From Adenophora triphylla var. japonica (Eukaryota > Streptophyta > Magnoliopsida > Asterales > Campanulaceae), in NCBI GenBank assembly GCA_022495995.1, contig JAFEMH010000745.1, positions 467,001 to 531,000 of the forward strand: a stretch of 64,000 nt of DNA, in the 5' to 3' direction. Every line of letters begins with the position of its first letter. Position 1 is the stretch's first letter. The translations under genes were made by a program, and so were the position numbers. Below the pieces are notes generated by a model. It searched no databases. It worked only from the letters and a program-made list of their open reading frames with translations, and was not told where the DNA came from. Shown here piece by piece: positions 34,343 to 45,716 of this stretch.

Positions 34343-35129
34343 CACTACAAAAAACAGAACTATTAGGGTCGGCCATTTTCCATCCTAAATAATCAATTTC
34401 CCGTCCTTAATAGTATTTAGGTCGGCATTAGGGATGGGAAACGAGGGTCCTAAATAACATGCGACTCTAAAAGTTTTAGGACCCCCGTCACCGTCCCAAA
34501 TACTTATTTAGGTCGGTATTTTGCCGACCCTGGGAATTTTTTGGAGCCAAATAGTTTTTGGTACCGATTGTTAGGGACGAGGTTGCCGACCCAAATAATA
34601 TTTGGCGCCTAACATTTTTTGGAGGGAAATTATTAGGGACCATATCGCCCGACCCAAATATATTTTTGCGCCAAAATCATATTTTTTGTGGGAAAGTAAT
34701 AAGGTCGGATATAGACGACCCAAATAAAATTTAGTGTCAAAATGTGAATATATACCATTAATTATCAAACACTACTAATCTTCTACTAATTATATATATA
34801 TACACAACCACACATGCATACATTATACTTGTAAATATATCAAATGAACCTGACAATAAGAAAGTAATGCATTAACTAAATTTAATCAACCACATCATCT
34901 AAATAAAAAGTTAACTGTTACCTAAAAACTAAGGTACGTGAAGTAGAAGGGTTCAATACTCCTTTTTAAATAATTTGATCTAAAACTATTCTCTAAGTAA
35001 ATCAAATCATCCATATTGCATACGTGAAATGTACTCCCCCAAAACACTGTTGAGGTCGAAGAACAGAACAAGCCTCTCTAACGGACTGCATAATCTTCTC
35101 ATTTGAACTTGCTATTTTATTTCCCTTGT

Positions 35130-35252
35130 TTTTGTCAAAACTGGATAACTGTAACTGCCATCAAGGAGCTCATTCAATGACAGCTCTTCTAAATGCTTAG
35201 TAAAGTCAGAAGTTTCGGGTTTCAAGCCATATGCTCCTGAATAGACAGTGCA
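35130..35252 (-). pseudogene. unidentified exon fragment ending in a stop
   Basis: After a TCTATTCAG acceptor-like sequence the minus strand reads AYGLKPETSDFTKHLEEL, SLNELLDGSYSYPVL, TKTREIK and a TAG stop. Charged, protein-like composition and the acceptor suggest a captured last exon. I do not recognise the family. It is on the same strand as, and downstream of, the KDO8P-synthase exons, so it could end a chimeric transcript. Confidence 0.4.
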
Positions 35253-35789
35253 TGGAAATTTACATAATCTGTTAATGCAATATTCAGCAATTCACATGAT
35301 ACAGACAACACAAAAAATAAATACCTAAAGAACTTATCCCTTTTCAAGATTGGGACACCTAAACAACAGAATGCAGCAATATGATTATACTTATAAAGCT
35401 CAATACCTTCATACATACAACAAATGAGGTGGCAGTGTATAAAATAAAAAATATTACAACTAACATGCATGCTGCTCCTTTAAACTAAGTAAAATAATCA
35501 TTGCCCAAGTTTACATGATAAAACGACTTACTTTTTCCGCTTAGATATTACTTTACGCAGAATAAATGTTAATAAGCTTGAGTTTAGCAGCAAATTTAGT
35601 TTTACATCTATCTTTTTGTTGCAAATTTTCATTGCCATCGGAAAAAATTATTACATCACGATCAAAGAACTGGAAAAAGAAAAACGAGGAAGCTATTATA
35701 GATGCAATATAATATATGTCAATCTATATAAATAAAAAACTCCAATATGAAAACAAATCCATGAGAAAAAAACGCATAGAGGACATTAC

Positions 35790-36527
35790 CTTCAAGCCTT
35801 CAGCTAAGCCAGGGCCTCGAAATGATTTGGACGAAGTTCTATTAGCTTTGTCAAAGCTCGACTTAAATACCAACTGCAACCCAAGTCTAAAGATCGCAAG
35901 TGAAAACTCCATTAACCATAGATTCCTCTATCATAGACAGGGGTTTCATAAATATGCACAAACTTACAGCTATTCTTTTCCACAAGCAATCAAATTGTTT
36001 AAGCTAAATGAATAAATCTAAAGATGTATGCACAAACATGAAGAAAGATGTATACACAAACATGATATGCAGCAAAAAACCAACGTACTCAGATCACACA
36101 TGCACATAAACCCACACACAAAATAAGAATATAATTTTAATTTTGCATATTTCATTTGGTGTAGCAGCATCAAGCTCAACTCCGCCTAGTATAGACTGAC
36201 TCAAACTCAATCAGAATATTTATGCCCCGAAACATAATCTCAAAACTCAAATAATCAACAGATTTACAAAACAGATACAGTGGCAAAGCGACATACTTTG
36301 AAGTGATAGCCTTAATATTTTTAGCCATTAGCATAACATGCTCCTCAGATTCAATCACATTAGGACCAGCCAACATGAAAAACGGTTGTGCTCCCTGCAC
36401 ACATTTTAATTCACATCCAAACAATGAGCAATAAAACCATAACCTTCAGTTAACTATGAAGAAGTAGCTACAAATTCAAAACCAAAACAACCTTGAGCTG
36501 GTTGTATAATGCCGTTGCCGGATCCAT
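35790..36527 (-). pseudogene. KDO8P synthase (KDSA) 5' fragment, exons 1-3
   Basis: Three exons on the minus strand keep frame through splice-like borders: 36527-36492 (MDPATALYNQLK), 36394-36297 (GAQPFFMLAGPNVIESEEH, MAKNIKAITSK), and 35886-35790 ([32 protein letters not shown]). Donors are GTTGTT, GTATGT and GTAATG; acceptors are TGCAG and TTTAG. The enzyme joins phosphoenolpyruvate and arabinose-5-phosphate to make KDO8P for pectin RG-II. Only about the first quarter is present and no later KDSA exon follows. It lies inside a CACTA element, so it is a captured fragment despite the intact frame. Confidence 0.85.
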
Positions 36528-36629
36528 ATCAAAACTGCCTCAAAATTCTTCTCTTCCGCGTATCTAAAGCTTCAACTACAACGAGATGCTACAAATATAA
36601 GATCAATATCAAAATTGACTCAAAATTAC

Positions 36630-36900
36630 TTCTTTATCAACTGCTCAGCCTTGGCTATAGACTTTGCAGCACCTTGAAGCTCAACTGACCGAGTATAGGA
36701 ATTGGGGTCTGCATCCATATCCCGGGTAACCTGAATCTTTGCTCCAGACTGCAGCTGAAGATACTTGATAGTCTCTCCACCTTTACCAATAATCACACTA
36801 ACCCTTCCATTTGGTATCTCAATCTTTTTGCTTTGATTTCCATAACCATAAGAAGGAGGGATAGAAGGAGCAGCATTCACCATAGGTTTCTGCTCTAGAT
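36630..36900 (-). pseudogene. KH-domain (FUBP-like) exon fragment
   Basis: An exon between an AATGCAG acceptor (36901) and a GTAATT donor (36629) reads PPSYGYGNQSKKIEIPNGRV, SVIIGKGGETIKYLQLQSGA, KIQVTRDMDADPNS, TRSVELQGAAKSIAKAEQLI. The IIGKGGETIK loop is the GxxG RNA-binding motif of a KH domain, and the style is that of plant far-upstream-element-binding-like proteins. It lies 103 bp upstream of the captured KDSA start codon on the same strand. Confidence 0.85.
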
Positions 36901-37370
36901 CTGCATTAAAATAAAAATAAAAATTGCAATTGAGGATAACTCTCGTTACAAATAATCACAAAGAAATACCCAACAACAACAACCACACAACATTTCAATA
37001 CCAACTTGGTAACAACTTACTAAGGAACACATGGATAAGGTGGCTCATAATAAGTAATGGAATCATATCCGACACAAGTATAGATTTCCTCTTTAAGGAG
37101 GAAGTGTACAATGTCATAGTAAGTATTGGAATCATACCAGATACAAGTAGCACAATTCAAGTATCCATTTATACTGATTCTTACAATAAAATCAATATAG
37201 TGACACTGAAGGTCATGGTAATAGTGAAATAAAAAAAGGAGTACAGGGAACAAGTGTGCTTCAAGTGTGATTAAGATAAATACTCAACAACATTGAATAA
37301 TCGAATGAGAACTTGAAAGCGCGCAAGCAGTAAGGTGGATAGATAAATGTCAACTTTTACGGACAAATAC

Positions 37371-37957
37371 TCCCTCCGTCTTAAAATATTTTTCCCACTT
37401 TTTTTTTAGTTACTTGCTGCGAATAAAGCTTGAACAATAATTTTAGCTAGATTTAATTAAAAGTATGGAATTTGCATCTTTCTGCAAACTATTTTTCAGC
37501 AAGCTTTTCTGTCTTCAGTATGGAATCATCTTCAAGCACTGAAAGTAATTATTGAAAATACACTGAAATCACTAACACACGCTGAAATCACATACTCACT
37601 GAAATCAATAATGGATACACTGAAATCACCAATTCACGCACTGAAATAACACGCAAGCACGCCCTAAAATCACACACACTAACTGAAATTATTCACATAC
37701 TCACTGAAATTACTCACACAATCACTTCACACTCCAAAATTATAGATGCATATTCTTTAGTTAAAAATCCCCAAAATTTCAGCAAGAAAATCAAATTCAA
37801 ATAATTATTGATTTTAAATCCCTAATTCAAATGTAAAATAGTGAGGGGGAGAGAGATACATGTGGGTTGGACAAATCGTTGTCGTCTAACTCGCGGTGAT
37901 GACCGTTCGATAACAGTTTCAGGAGAGGAGATGGCTTGGAGGCACTCTGGAAATGCG
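37371..37957. repeat. single Stowaway end and CACTGAAAT repeats
   Basis: A left Stowaway-like end (CTCCCTCCGTCTTAAAAT) lies at about 37371 without its partner. From 37530 to 37735 there are some ten degenerate copies of CACTGAAATCAC/CACTGAAATTA. No gene was seen. Confidence 0.55.
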
Positions 37958-39353
37958 TAGGGGTGGTTCGGTTGGTATACCGGCTTTATTTTGCTTAAAC
38001 CATGTACCAACCAAGTATGATTTGGTATAAGAAAATTTGTACCGGTACCAACCACAAAAGTCGGTATACAAAATTTATGATACGGTTGGTATTCGGTTGG
38101 TACGGTTGGTATTAGACATATATCAAATGTAAATAAAGACAAAAAAAAATGCATTTATATTGTTTTGAACAACATATTATAACAAAAAAATATGTCTCAA
38201 AACACAGAAAACACAGATTATAAATACTTGAAATTGAAACGAACTAGTACAACAAAGGTCTTGAATAACATATAATCAGACACATCAACAAAATAACTCC
38301 CATCTTCAGCTAGGAGAGTTCCACTAATTGAAAAGAAATTTAGAGCTTCAGTGGCAACCTTGGCTTTTGGGAATAATGAGTATGGCTAGTATTTTGTAGA
38401 CACATCAACAAAATAACTCTGTTCATTATTTTATCTTTTGCATTTCGGGTCAGAGTGGGGAAGCTCTGGGGCTATCCGTTATTCCCTTTTCCAGTAAACC
38501 ATAGTAAACCATACTGTTAAAATTTGGGAAATGTGGGTTTTAAATTTAAATGCATATTCAATCTGATTTCTTAGATTGGTTTTTGAAGGAAAAGTCCCTA
38601 GAAATCATCTTAATCACCAAACAACTATTAAAGAAAAAGAGAAAATGTCATTTGTAAAGATTTGCTATTATCCCATTCAGTAACCATAAGGTACTTAAAT
38701 AGTAACAACGCTCATCAAAACGTGAGTTCACAGAGCTCATAACACAAAAAAAAAAAACCCTCCCAAATTCAGCTTTCCTTAAGGGAATTTCCGGTTCAAA
38801 AGACCAACATAACAGTTATTCAAACTTCAACTAAATTCAAACCAAAAGTAAAATCAAACCCTAACTATCCATCAATTGAGTATACCAACACCAATTGAAT
38901 CACAAATTTGACAAATAATCAGCACATCGAGATAGAAAGAGAGAGAAAGAAATCGAGACCTCTGCAATCAGGGAGAAGCTTGATGAACCAGGCATGAAGA
39001 CGGACACCATCGGAAGATCTGAGCCGGAACGCCAAGAAGCGTGAGGGAGAGGGAGAGAAGAAAGAAACGGATCTTCAATTAGAAATTTAGAATTAAGATT
39101 TTAGGGTTAGATTTTTTTAATTATATTTATATGTATATAATAATATATAATTTATATTTTTTTATAAAAATAAGTTGGTATTTCGGTATACCAACCGATT
39201 TCACTTCTATATATCACGTACCAACCATTTTTACTAATTGGTACGGTACTACCGTACCGAAAGTTCGGTATACCTATTTCATTGTACTGATTACAATTGG
39301 TATGGTTGGTATATGGATTGGTTGGTACGGAAGAGTACCATTTGCCAGCCCTA
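37958..39353. mobile_element. non-autonomous hAT-like element 2
   Basis: Ends TAGGGGTGG and CCAGCCCTA, flanked by an exact 8-bp direct repeat GAAATGCG at 37950-37957 and 39354-39361. Subterminal GGTTGGTATACC/GGTACCAACC motifs match hAT-like element 1, so the two are one family. No transposase was seen. It is inserted within the CACTA element of 34343-39721. Confidence 0.85.
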
Positions 39354-39721
39354 GAAATGCGCTGCCTGGGCAGCAGTCGGATAGAGAAAGTAAGGGAGAA
39401 TAGTAGGGGAAGACGTAGATGAGAATTGCACCACATTCCTCTGCGTCTCATAGGCAATAATTTGAGAGGAATAGTTAGGGTTTGCATAATAGCAAACCTA
39501 GAGATAGGATAGCGGGAGTGGGGGTGAAACGTGGGTTTCGCATTTTGCAAGGGATTGTATTTGAGCTTTTTGCTCAATTAAAATTTGAGAATTTCGAAGG
39601 CCGACCTTTTACTCGTATTAGGACGGCGTGGTAGCTGGATGATTTATTAGGGGAATATAGGGACTATCTTATTATCCCGACTCAAAAGAACTAGTCCTTA
39701 AAAGTATCTTTTTTTGTAGTG

Positions 39722-40385
39722 CAGTTTCTCTCTCTAAACTCACTCCAGCTTCGTCGTCTCTCTCTCTCTCGCTCTTCAGGTTGATTACTATCTCAATTTT
39801 GCTTTCTCAATTTACTTATGTATCAATATCAAATTTTCATTTATTTTCTCAAGTATATTTCTCTAAACGTATCATCTTTCTCCTTGCCCTAGTTGTTTAC
39901 CCCCAAATCCCCAAATTCAAGCCCTCACAATTTTGAGCTGCCATAAACTCTTGTTTCAGAGGATTGAGGTCGAAATTGGTCTCTTCATATTTCCCCCCTT
40001 TTCTTTTTATTTCTCTTCTAGTTCTCATTTAATTTAATTTACTTGGCGTTGGTATTTTGATTCGTGTATTGTTCTCCCTGGCCTAATCTGATTTCTTCTC
40101 CACTTGTTGATTAACATGTGAAATTTCTGAAACTTTTTCAGGATAAAAGGAGATGAGGTCGCCGGAAAGGACAGAGGTTGCCGGAGTAAAAGGAAAGGCA
40201 TTCGATCGAGAGAGAGGGAGAGAAAGAGAGAGAGAGATGAGGTCGCCGGATACCTGGATAGGTGAGCTCGCCGGAGGAGGCCGGAGGAAAGAGAGAGTGA
40301 ACGTGAGATTGTGTGTGCGTTTTTTGCAGATTAATGAGGAAGGAGAGGGGAGGGGAAGGGAAGGGTTTTGTTTGTGGGAAGGTGA
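39722..40385. other. gene-leader-like DNA between transposons
   Basis: CTCTCT-rich, then AT-rich intron-like sequence with a TTTTTCAG acceptor-like site at 40134-40141, then a GA-rich GTCGCCGGA-containing stretch. It resembles a captured 5' UTR and first intron and probably continues the outer CACTA element begun at 33826. No protein domain was seen. Confidence 0.4.
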
Positions 40386-41980
40386 TGGATGTGTATTTAC
40401 CCATCCAAATGATGCACTTTTAGGCTTTCTTTGTGTTTGATTCCCGAGTTTTATGTATATTTGATATGGTTTGTTAGTGTTTTGATAGTTCAGGGGCTGA
40501 AGTGCAACAATGCTGAAATCTGGGACAAAAACTGACATTTGGAAGCTTTTGGACTAAATTGAAATTATTGGAAAATCCAGGGACTAAACTGGAAATATGG
40601 AATTTTTGGACGAATTTAATTTATAAAAATTCGTGGGTTAAAATGAAACATAAAGTCCCAAAGAGCGAAGCGCAAAAGAAGTCATTATAGTGGTCAAAGT
40701 GCGACGAGAAAATCGCGAGACGAATGGAATACTAAATGGTACAAAGGTTGATGGTTGCTGGCCAATCAATTGGGGCCACGGATGGAGTTTGGCCAAGGAG
40801 AGTGGCCGAGAGAAGAAGGCCATTTGGGGCCAAGGGCCGGCCAGGAGATAAGCAATCTGGGCCAAGGCAACATTCAGGCCAAGGCCAAGCTTAGGAGGAG
40901 AATTATGCACAAACTTACTGCATTCAAGGGCGGACGCGCTAAGCCTTGAGCGGCCGCACTTAAGTCTGGATTATCACGGCCAAAGTTTCTATCCACTTGC
41001 GCGGGCGCGCTAACAACTTGAGCGGCCGCGCTCCGACGTCTCAAACAACAGGTTTTCACCGTACAAGAGGGCAGTTTTGTCTTTCCTGGCTTGGGTTTTA
41101 TAATCTTTGCCCTAGTCTTTTTATATAAATGGGGCAGCCACGTTAGGTTTAAGAAGAGAATATTATCACATATCATATATCATAATTTTTGGATTTTTGG
41201 GAGTTTATTATTTTTCTTTAACAATTCAATTGTGGAGAAGAACAATTCATCAATTCCAGGTTTTTATTATTTGTAAATTATGAGTAGCTAAATTTATTAG
41301 ATTTGTAGATTGGTCGAACCTTTACCGGATTTCTATGCAATAATATTTTAATTCTTTCTATTTAATTCCTTCTAGTTCAATAATAGATTTTAATTTCTTG
41401 TTCTTAGATTCGAGACGTATGTTAAGATACGAACTCATCTTTGAATAATTGGGTATTTATTGAGCCATTAATTTGGGCGATTGATACATAGACCACTATT
41501 TGTCGAATAATTTGGTTTGTGCCGTAATAGAATCGGATCAACATTAGGTTCTTTAATTCTTGTGTTCTTAACGTATTCTTGGCATATTGTGGAACCGTAA
41601 TAGAATCTACAATATTAAGAGAGTATTTGGGATTGTAATCCGGCCACCTAACCGTGTCGATCCTAGCCAAAGTGAATGAACCCTAGAAGTTGAGTTGATG
41701 TTTTATAAGTGAAATTTTGCATAGAATGATGGTGAAGTGAAATCCAATCTACGAATCTCTGCTCATAATCTGCTTTCTTGTTTAGTTAGTTTTAGTTATT
41801 TATTTTATGCTTTTTAGTTTTAAATCAAATCTATAAACTTTGGTTACTAAATTCACTGCGTTTACTTTACTTGTTTACCAACGAGTCTCTGTGGATTCGA
41901 TCCCTGCAATTGCATACTGCTACACCGGTAGTGAGTACACTTGCTCGGTTTTTATTACAAGAGGGAGTTTTCCTCCATCA
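40386..41980 (+). repeat. 5' LTR of the Athila-like element
   Basis: Starts TGGATGTGTATTTACC. The end is placed at TCCTCCATCA, six bases before the primer site. Similarity to LTR 2 ends at 41952, so the last 28 bp are not seen in LTR 2. It contains GCGGCCGC-type GC-rich motifs (40960-41040) and a TTTATATAAATGG TATA-type sequence at about 41118. Confidence 0.85.
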
Positions 41981-41986
41981 AGTTTT

Positions 41987-42003
41987 TGGCGCCGTTGCCG
42001 GGG
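41987..42003 (+). other. primer-binding site (tRNA-Asp)
   Basis: TGGCGCCGTTGCCGGGG is the exact complement of the 3' end of plant tRNA-Asp, including CCA. Confidence 0.95.
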
Positions 42004-42038
42004 ACTTGTTGCAAGTAAACAAGTAGGTTAAGTAGTGA

Positions 42039-44416
42039 ATGCAAGGTCGTCGTTCTTTGAAGCCTACATTGGTGCCATTGGACGACAACATAAATAGACT
42101 TGAGGAAGTATTTGAGGGCGATCCCCTCTTTAATCCCCTTTTCTCGGATTCGGACATCGAATCAGAACCCTCCACCACCGAGGTAGAGGAAGAGAAAGCC
42201 GAGATGGCAGAACCACCGGCACAAACAATGAATGATTTCCTTAGACCTCGGGTAGACACATCTACCTCTTGCATAGTCTTTGTCCGATCGACCAAAAATT
42301 TAGAGGTCAAAGGACAATACTTTGCCATGTTGCCAAGCTTTCACGGATTGCACTGGTGAGGATGCACTCACGTTCCTTAAAGAGTATATTATTGTTGTTG
42401 CTCAATTTTTGTTAAGACAGGGAGTGGCGAGGAGCAAATTAGATTAAAGTGTTTTCCTTACACTCTTAAGGGAATGGCTAAAACATGGTTCTTGATGCTT
42501 GCAGAAGCGGCATTAGTACTTGGGTAGAATTGCAAGATGTGTTCCTTAAAAGATATTACCCACATCATCTGTTGGCTGGTTTTAGACAGAAACTGATGAC
42601 ATTTTCCCAAGATGTGGGGGAGCCCTTTCATGAGGCATGGGAAAGATTTAATACAATGTTAATGCAATGTCCCCAACACAATTTCACACTACCCTCACTG
42701 AACCAAGCCTTTTATGATGGCTTGAATGACAATGGTCAATCAATGGTTGACAATGCTGCTGGAGGCTCGATAGGAGCCAAGACCCCGGATGAGACTAAGG
42801 CTTTATTTGAGATGTTGAGTGTTAATTCTCAACAAAAGAGTTCGAGGGGTAGGACAAGGGGGGTATTAGATTTGACTGCTACTGATAATCTTTCTAAGCA
42901 AATTGCAGTCTTGAGTAGCAAATTTGATAAATTGACTGCCTGTGGCACTTCTGCTGGTGCCAATGTTATTACTGATTATTGTACAAATTGTGGTTTATCA
43001 TCTCATGTCACTAATATGTGTCCAAGTGCAGCAAATTTCTGTTATAATCCTGAACAGGCACATGCTTTCAATGGATATGGACAAAGACCACCACCCTAAG
43101 GCAACCCATACGGTAACTACAATCCATGGGGTGGCCATCATAATCAGCAAGTGAAACCTCTTCATGTGCCACCACCTGGACAACATGATAAAGAGCCTTG
43201 GGAGATGGCAGTTCAGCAGTTAAGGATGGAGATGCAGCAAAGTAATAGAAATACAGAAGCTGCGTTTGAAAAGGTGGGCACACAAGTAGAGCAACTTGTG
43301 AAGGTTGCCCAAGAGTTGATGAAAGAGAAGAACCCACCCGAGCAAGCAAAGTCAATTACAACAGTGTGGGATGAAAGTGAGGAAATTGAGGAGGTATTTC
43401 TGTCTTCTCTTGATAATATTGATTGTTTTGATAATAATAATGATGTTAATGAGAATGAAAAAGTTAATCATGTTCAAAAAGACCCCGGATGTTTCACTAT
43501 CCCAATTTCTTTAGGGGGTCAAAATTTTAAAGGTTTGTTGGATCTTGGGGCAAGTGTCAATGTGATGCCCTTTCATGTTTTTAGAAGTTTGGGGGTATGT
43601 GAGTTGAAACCACCCAAGAGAGACTTGCAATTGGCGGATCTCTCAATCAAAAGACCCTTAGGGGTTATTGAAGGGGTGTTGGTTAAAATTGATAAAATTA
43701 TTATCCCCATTGACTTTTATGTGATGTGTATGGAGGGATCAAGTGAGGAGCAACTAAAAACTCCCATTCTGCTTGGGAGGCCATTTATGTTTGACACTAA
43801 GGCCACCATTGATGTGTGTCAATGGGTGGTGTCTTTGAGAGGCATGGGGGAAGAATACAAGTTTGATATGTTTAAGAATGACAAGAACCTTCCCCCTAAA
43901 GATGGTTTTGTAGGAGCCATAACTGATGTTCCAATTTTTAAAGATGATGTGAATGGATGTGAGAAAAGTGGGGATAATGCGGACGTTTGTCCCGTGGCTA
44001 GTAACATTAAAGCCGACCAATACTCTAGGAGTAACGGGTCGTATCACACCCCACAGGACTCCCATAAAGAGTCGATTCCATCACATCTACCACAAGGGCC
44101 TTCAAAATCGAGAGTTAGTGAGGAGAGTTATAGTGATTTATCTGATTCCATATTTTTAAATATTTTTGTGCATGATAACTCTCTTGATCTTGGTTGTGAG
44201 AATGGTGTTTTACAGGTTGAAGAAAAGATTGAGTTTGGGGGTGGAAACCCCAAGAAAAGAAAAAGAAAGAGGGGTAAGCACAAGCGTAAAGTTTCAAAAA
44301 TAAATGTGGCTTCACCCCTACTTGTTGACAATGGAGAGCTGATTTGGAAAGAGAAGGGCGTTTGTGCCCGTGAGGAAAAGATATGGTCCAAAGGCCGCAA
44401 AGCAAAGGCCAAGTAA
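42039..44416 (+). pseudogene. Athila-like gag-protease ORF, broken
   Basis: Gag: LPSFHGLHW near 42340, then after a frame change VELQDVFLKRYYPHHL, GFRQKLMTFSQ, FHEAWERFNTMLMQCP, QAFYDGLND, KALFEMLSVNSQQKSS. A CX2C-type cluster (CTNCGLSSHVTNMC) lies at about 42985-43022. A single TAA at 43097 separates this from the rest, which continues in the same frame (GNPYGNYNPWGG...). Protease: FKGLLDLGASVNVMPFHVFR holds the active-site D-G (DLGAS), then PKRDLQLAD and ILLGRPFMFDTKATIDV. The frame ends at 44416 with a Lys-rich tail. Breaks are frameshifts between 42340 and 42485 and one stop. Confidence 0.9.
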
Positions 44417-45716
44417 GATTGGGACTATAGTCGGGCTAACGACTTTAACCAAATGCGCTGCTTGGGAGGCAACCCAATGAGGTATGTTTTATTTTTATGT
44501 TAATTACTGTTTAGTAGTGTCTTGCTATCTGTCGAACCCAAGGCACGCTTTTGTTCTCTTTTCTATGAGGACATAGCATGTTTTGAGTTTGGGGGTGGGC
44601 AACTCTCCGAGTTTGTGGGTTTATAGGGGAGTGTATATAGTGTCACCCTCCAAAAAAATAGAAAAATTTAAAAAATTTTGTTCTTTTCATAGTTGAGATG
44701 TTGGCCAAAGTCTGTGATGATTAGAGTGTGCTTTAATTTTAAAATCATATGTGCTATTATTAGTGTGGTGATTGGGATTGCATTGAAACATTTAAATTAT
44801 GATTGCACCACCTCTCACTTCCGTATCATATTCTTGGTCATTGTCATCAACTTAGGTGCCTTTTATGGGATCACTTTGGTTACTAAATTCACTGCGTTTA
44901 CTTTACTTGTCATCAAATAATTGTTTAAAGAAAAAAAAAAGAAGCTTCAAAAGAAAAGTGAGACAAAAAGGCTTAAAAAGAGCGCTCACTTGAAAAAAAA
45001 AAAAAGAAAAAAACCTTGCCCTCTCTAATGTTGAAGTGGAAATTGTGTTTCAAGGTGACCAAAGAAAGTAATGGAATGTGCTCAACCCCATGTCAATGTA
45101 TGAAAAAGTTTTAGTTTGTGGGTTGACACATTGGAAAGTAATAAGGATGAGTGGAGAAATCATCATCAAAGAGAGGATGTATTGTTAAAAGAAGACTTTC
45201 TAGTTTCACTTTTCTTATGTTCGTATGTCCTTATCTTCATTTGTAACCATGAACCTAGCCCTGCGATCTTTCGCACCATAACACTTTAAGCCATATTATT
45301 CTTTTAATATCGAGTAACCGGGTTGACAATCGTGTAAATATGCATATGAGTGTCCTTTTTGGATTATGCTTGTCTATGACATATTGATTTAGAGCATCAC
45401 TTAGTGAATCCATAAACAATCTTAGGTTGTTGGCAGTGACCTCCCATAATTCATTCATCATTCAGGCCGCGGTGGAAAATTGTGAGTTTTATGCTTCAAT
45501 GTGATTGTAATCCCATTACTGTGGTGGCACTTGTTGATTATGTGTGTTGGTAAGAATCTGAGACTTGTATGGCCAATGACTCATCCGTGATAGAACATCC
45601 CAAAAATAATTATTTTGCTTTAATGCTTTATTATTAATAGTTAGAGTAGTTTTATTTTATTTCTTTTAGTTTTGTTTTACTCGGGACGAGCAAAAGGTTA
45701 GTTTGTGGGTGTTTGG
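44417..45716. other. 3' untranslated interior of the Athila-like element
   Basis: Begins with the post-pol motif GCGCTGCTTGGGAGGCAACC (44455-44474) and contains A-rich runs. It carries a 38-bp copy of LTR sequence at 44873-44910. It ends with the polypurine-like AAAAGGTTAGTTTGTGGGTG before LTR 2. No coding sequence. Confidence 0.75.

Larger units (their letters stand above)
34343..39721. mobile_element. CACTA-type element carrying host exons
   Basis: Starts CACTACAAAAAACAG (34343) and ends TTTTTTTGTAGTG (39721), giving a 12-bp terminal inverted repeat CACTACAAAAAA. Both ends have repeated subterminal motifs (TAGGTCGG, CCGACCC, GTCCTAAATA). Flanking triplets are CAA and CAG, so the expected 3-bp duplication is imperfect. 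No transposase was seen; instead it contains exons of a KH-domain gene and of KDO8P synthase and one unidentified exon, all on the minus strand, and a nested hAT-like element at 37958-39353. This is a non-autonomous, gene-fragment-carrying CACTA. Confidence 0.75.

Noticed and set aside
35790..36527. A functional KDO8P synthase gene
   Set aside because: Only the first three exons are present; the catalytic core and later exons are missing and the fragment lies inside CACTA termini.
40153..40440. Arg/Glu-rich ORF before the Athila-like LTR
   Set aside because: Low-complexity GA-rich leader-like DNA; the frame runs across the LTR border at 40386.
41987..42003. tRNA-Asp-like and tRNA-Met-like sequences (also 31021-31032 and 31499-31516) as tRNA genes
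   Set aside because: Only 12-18 bases complementary to tRNA 3' ends directly after LTRs; these are primer-binding sites.
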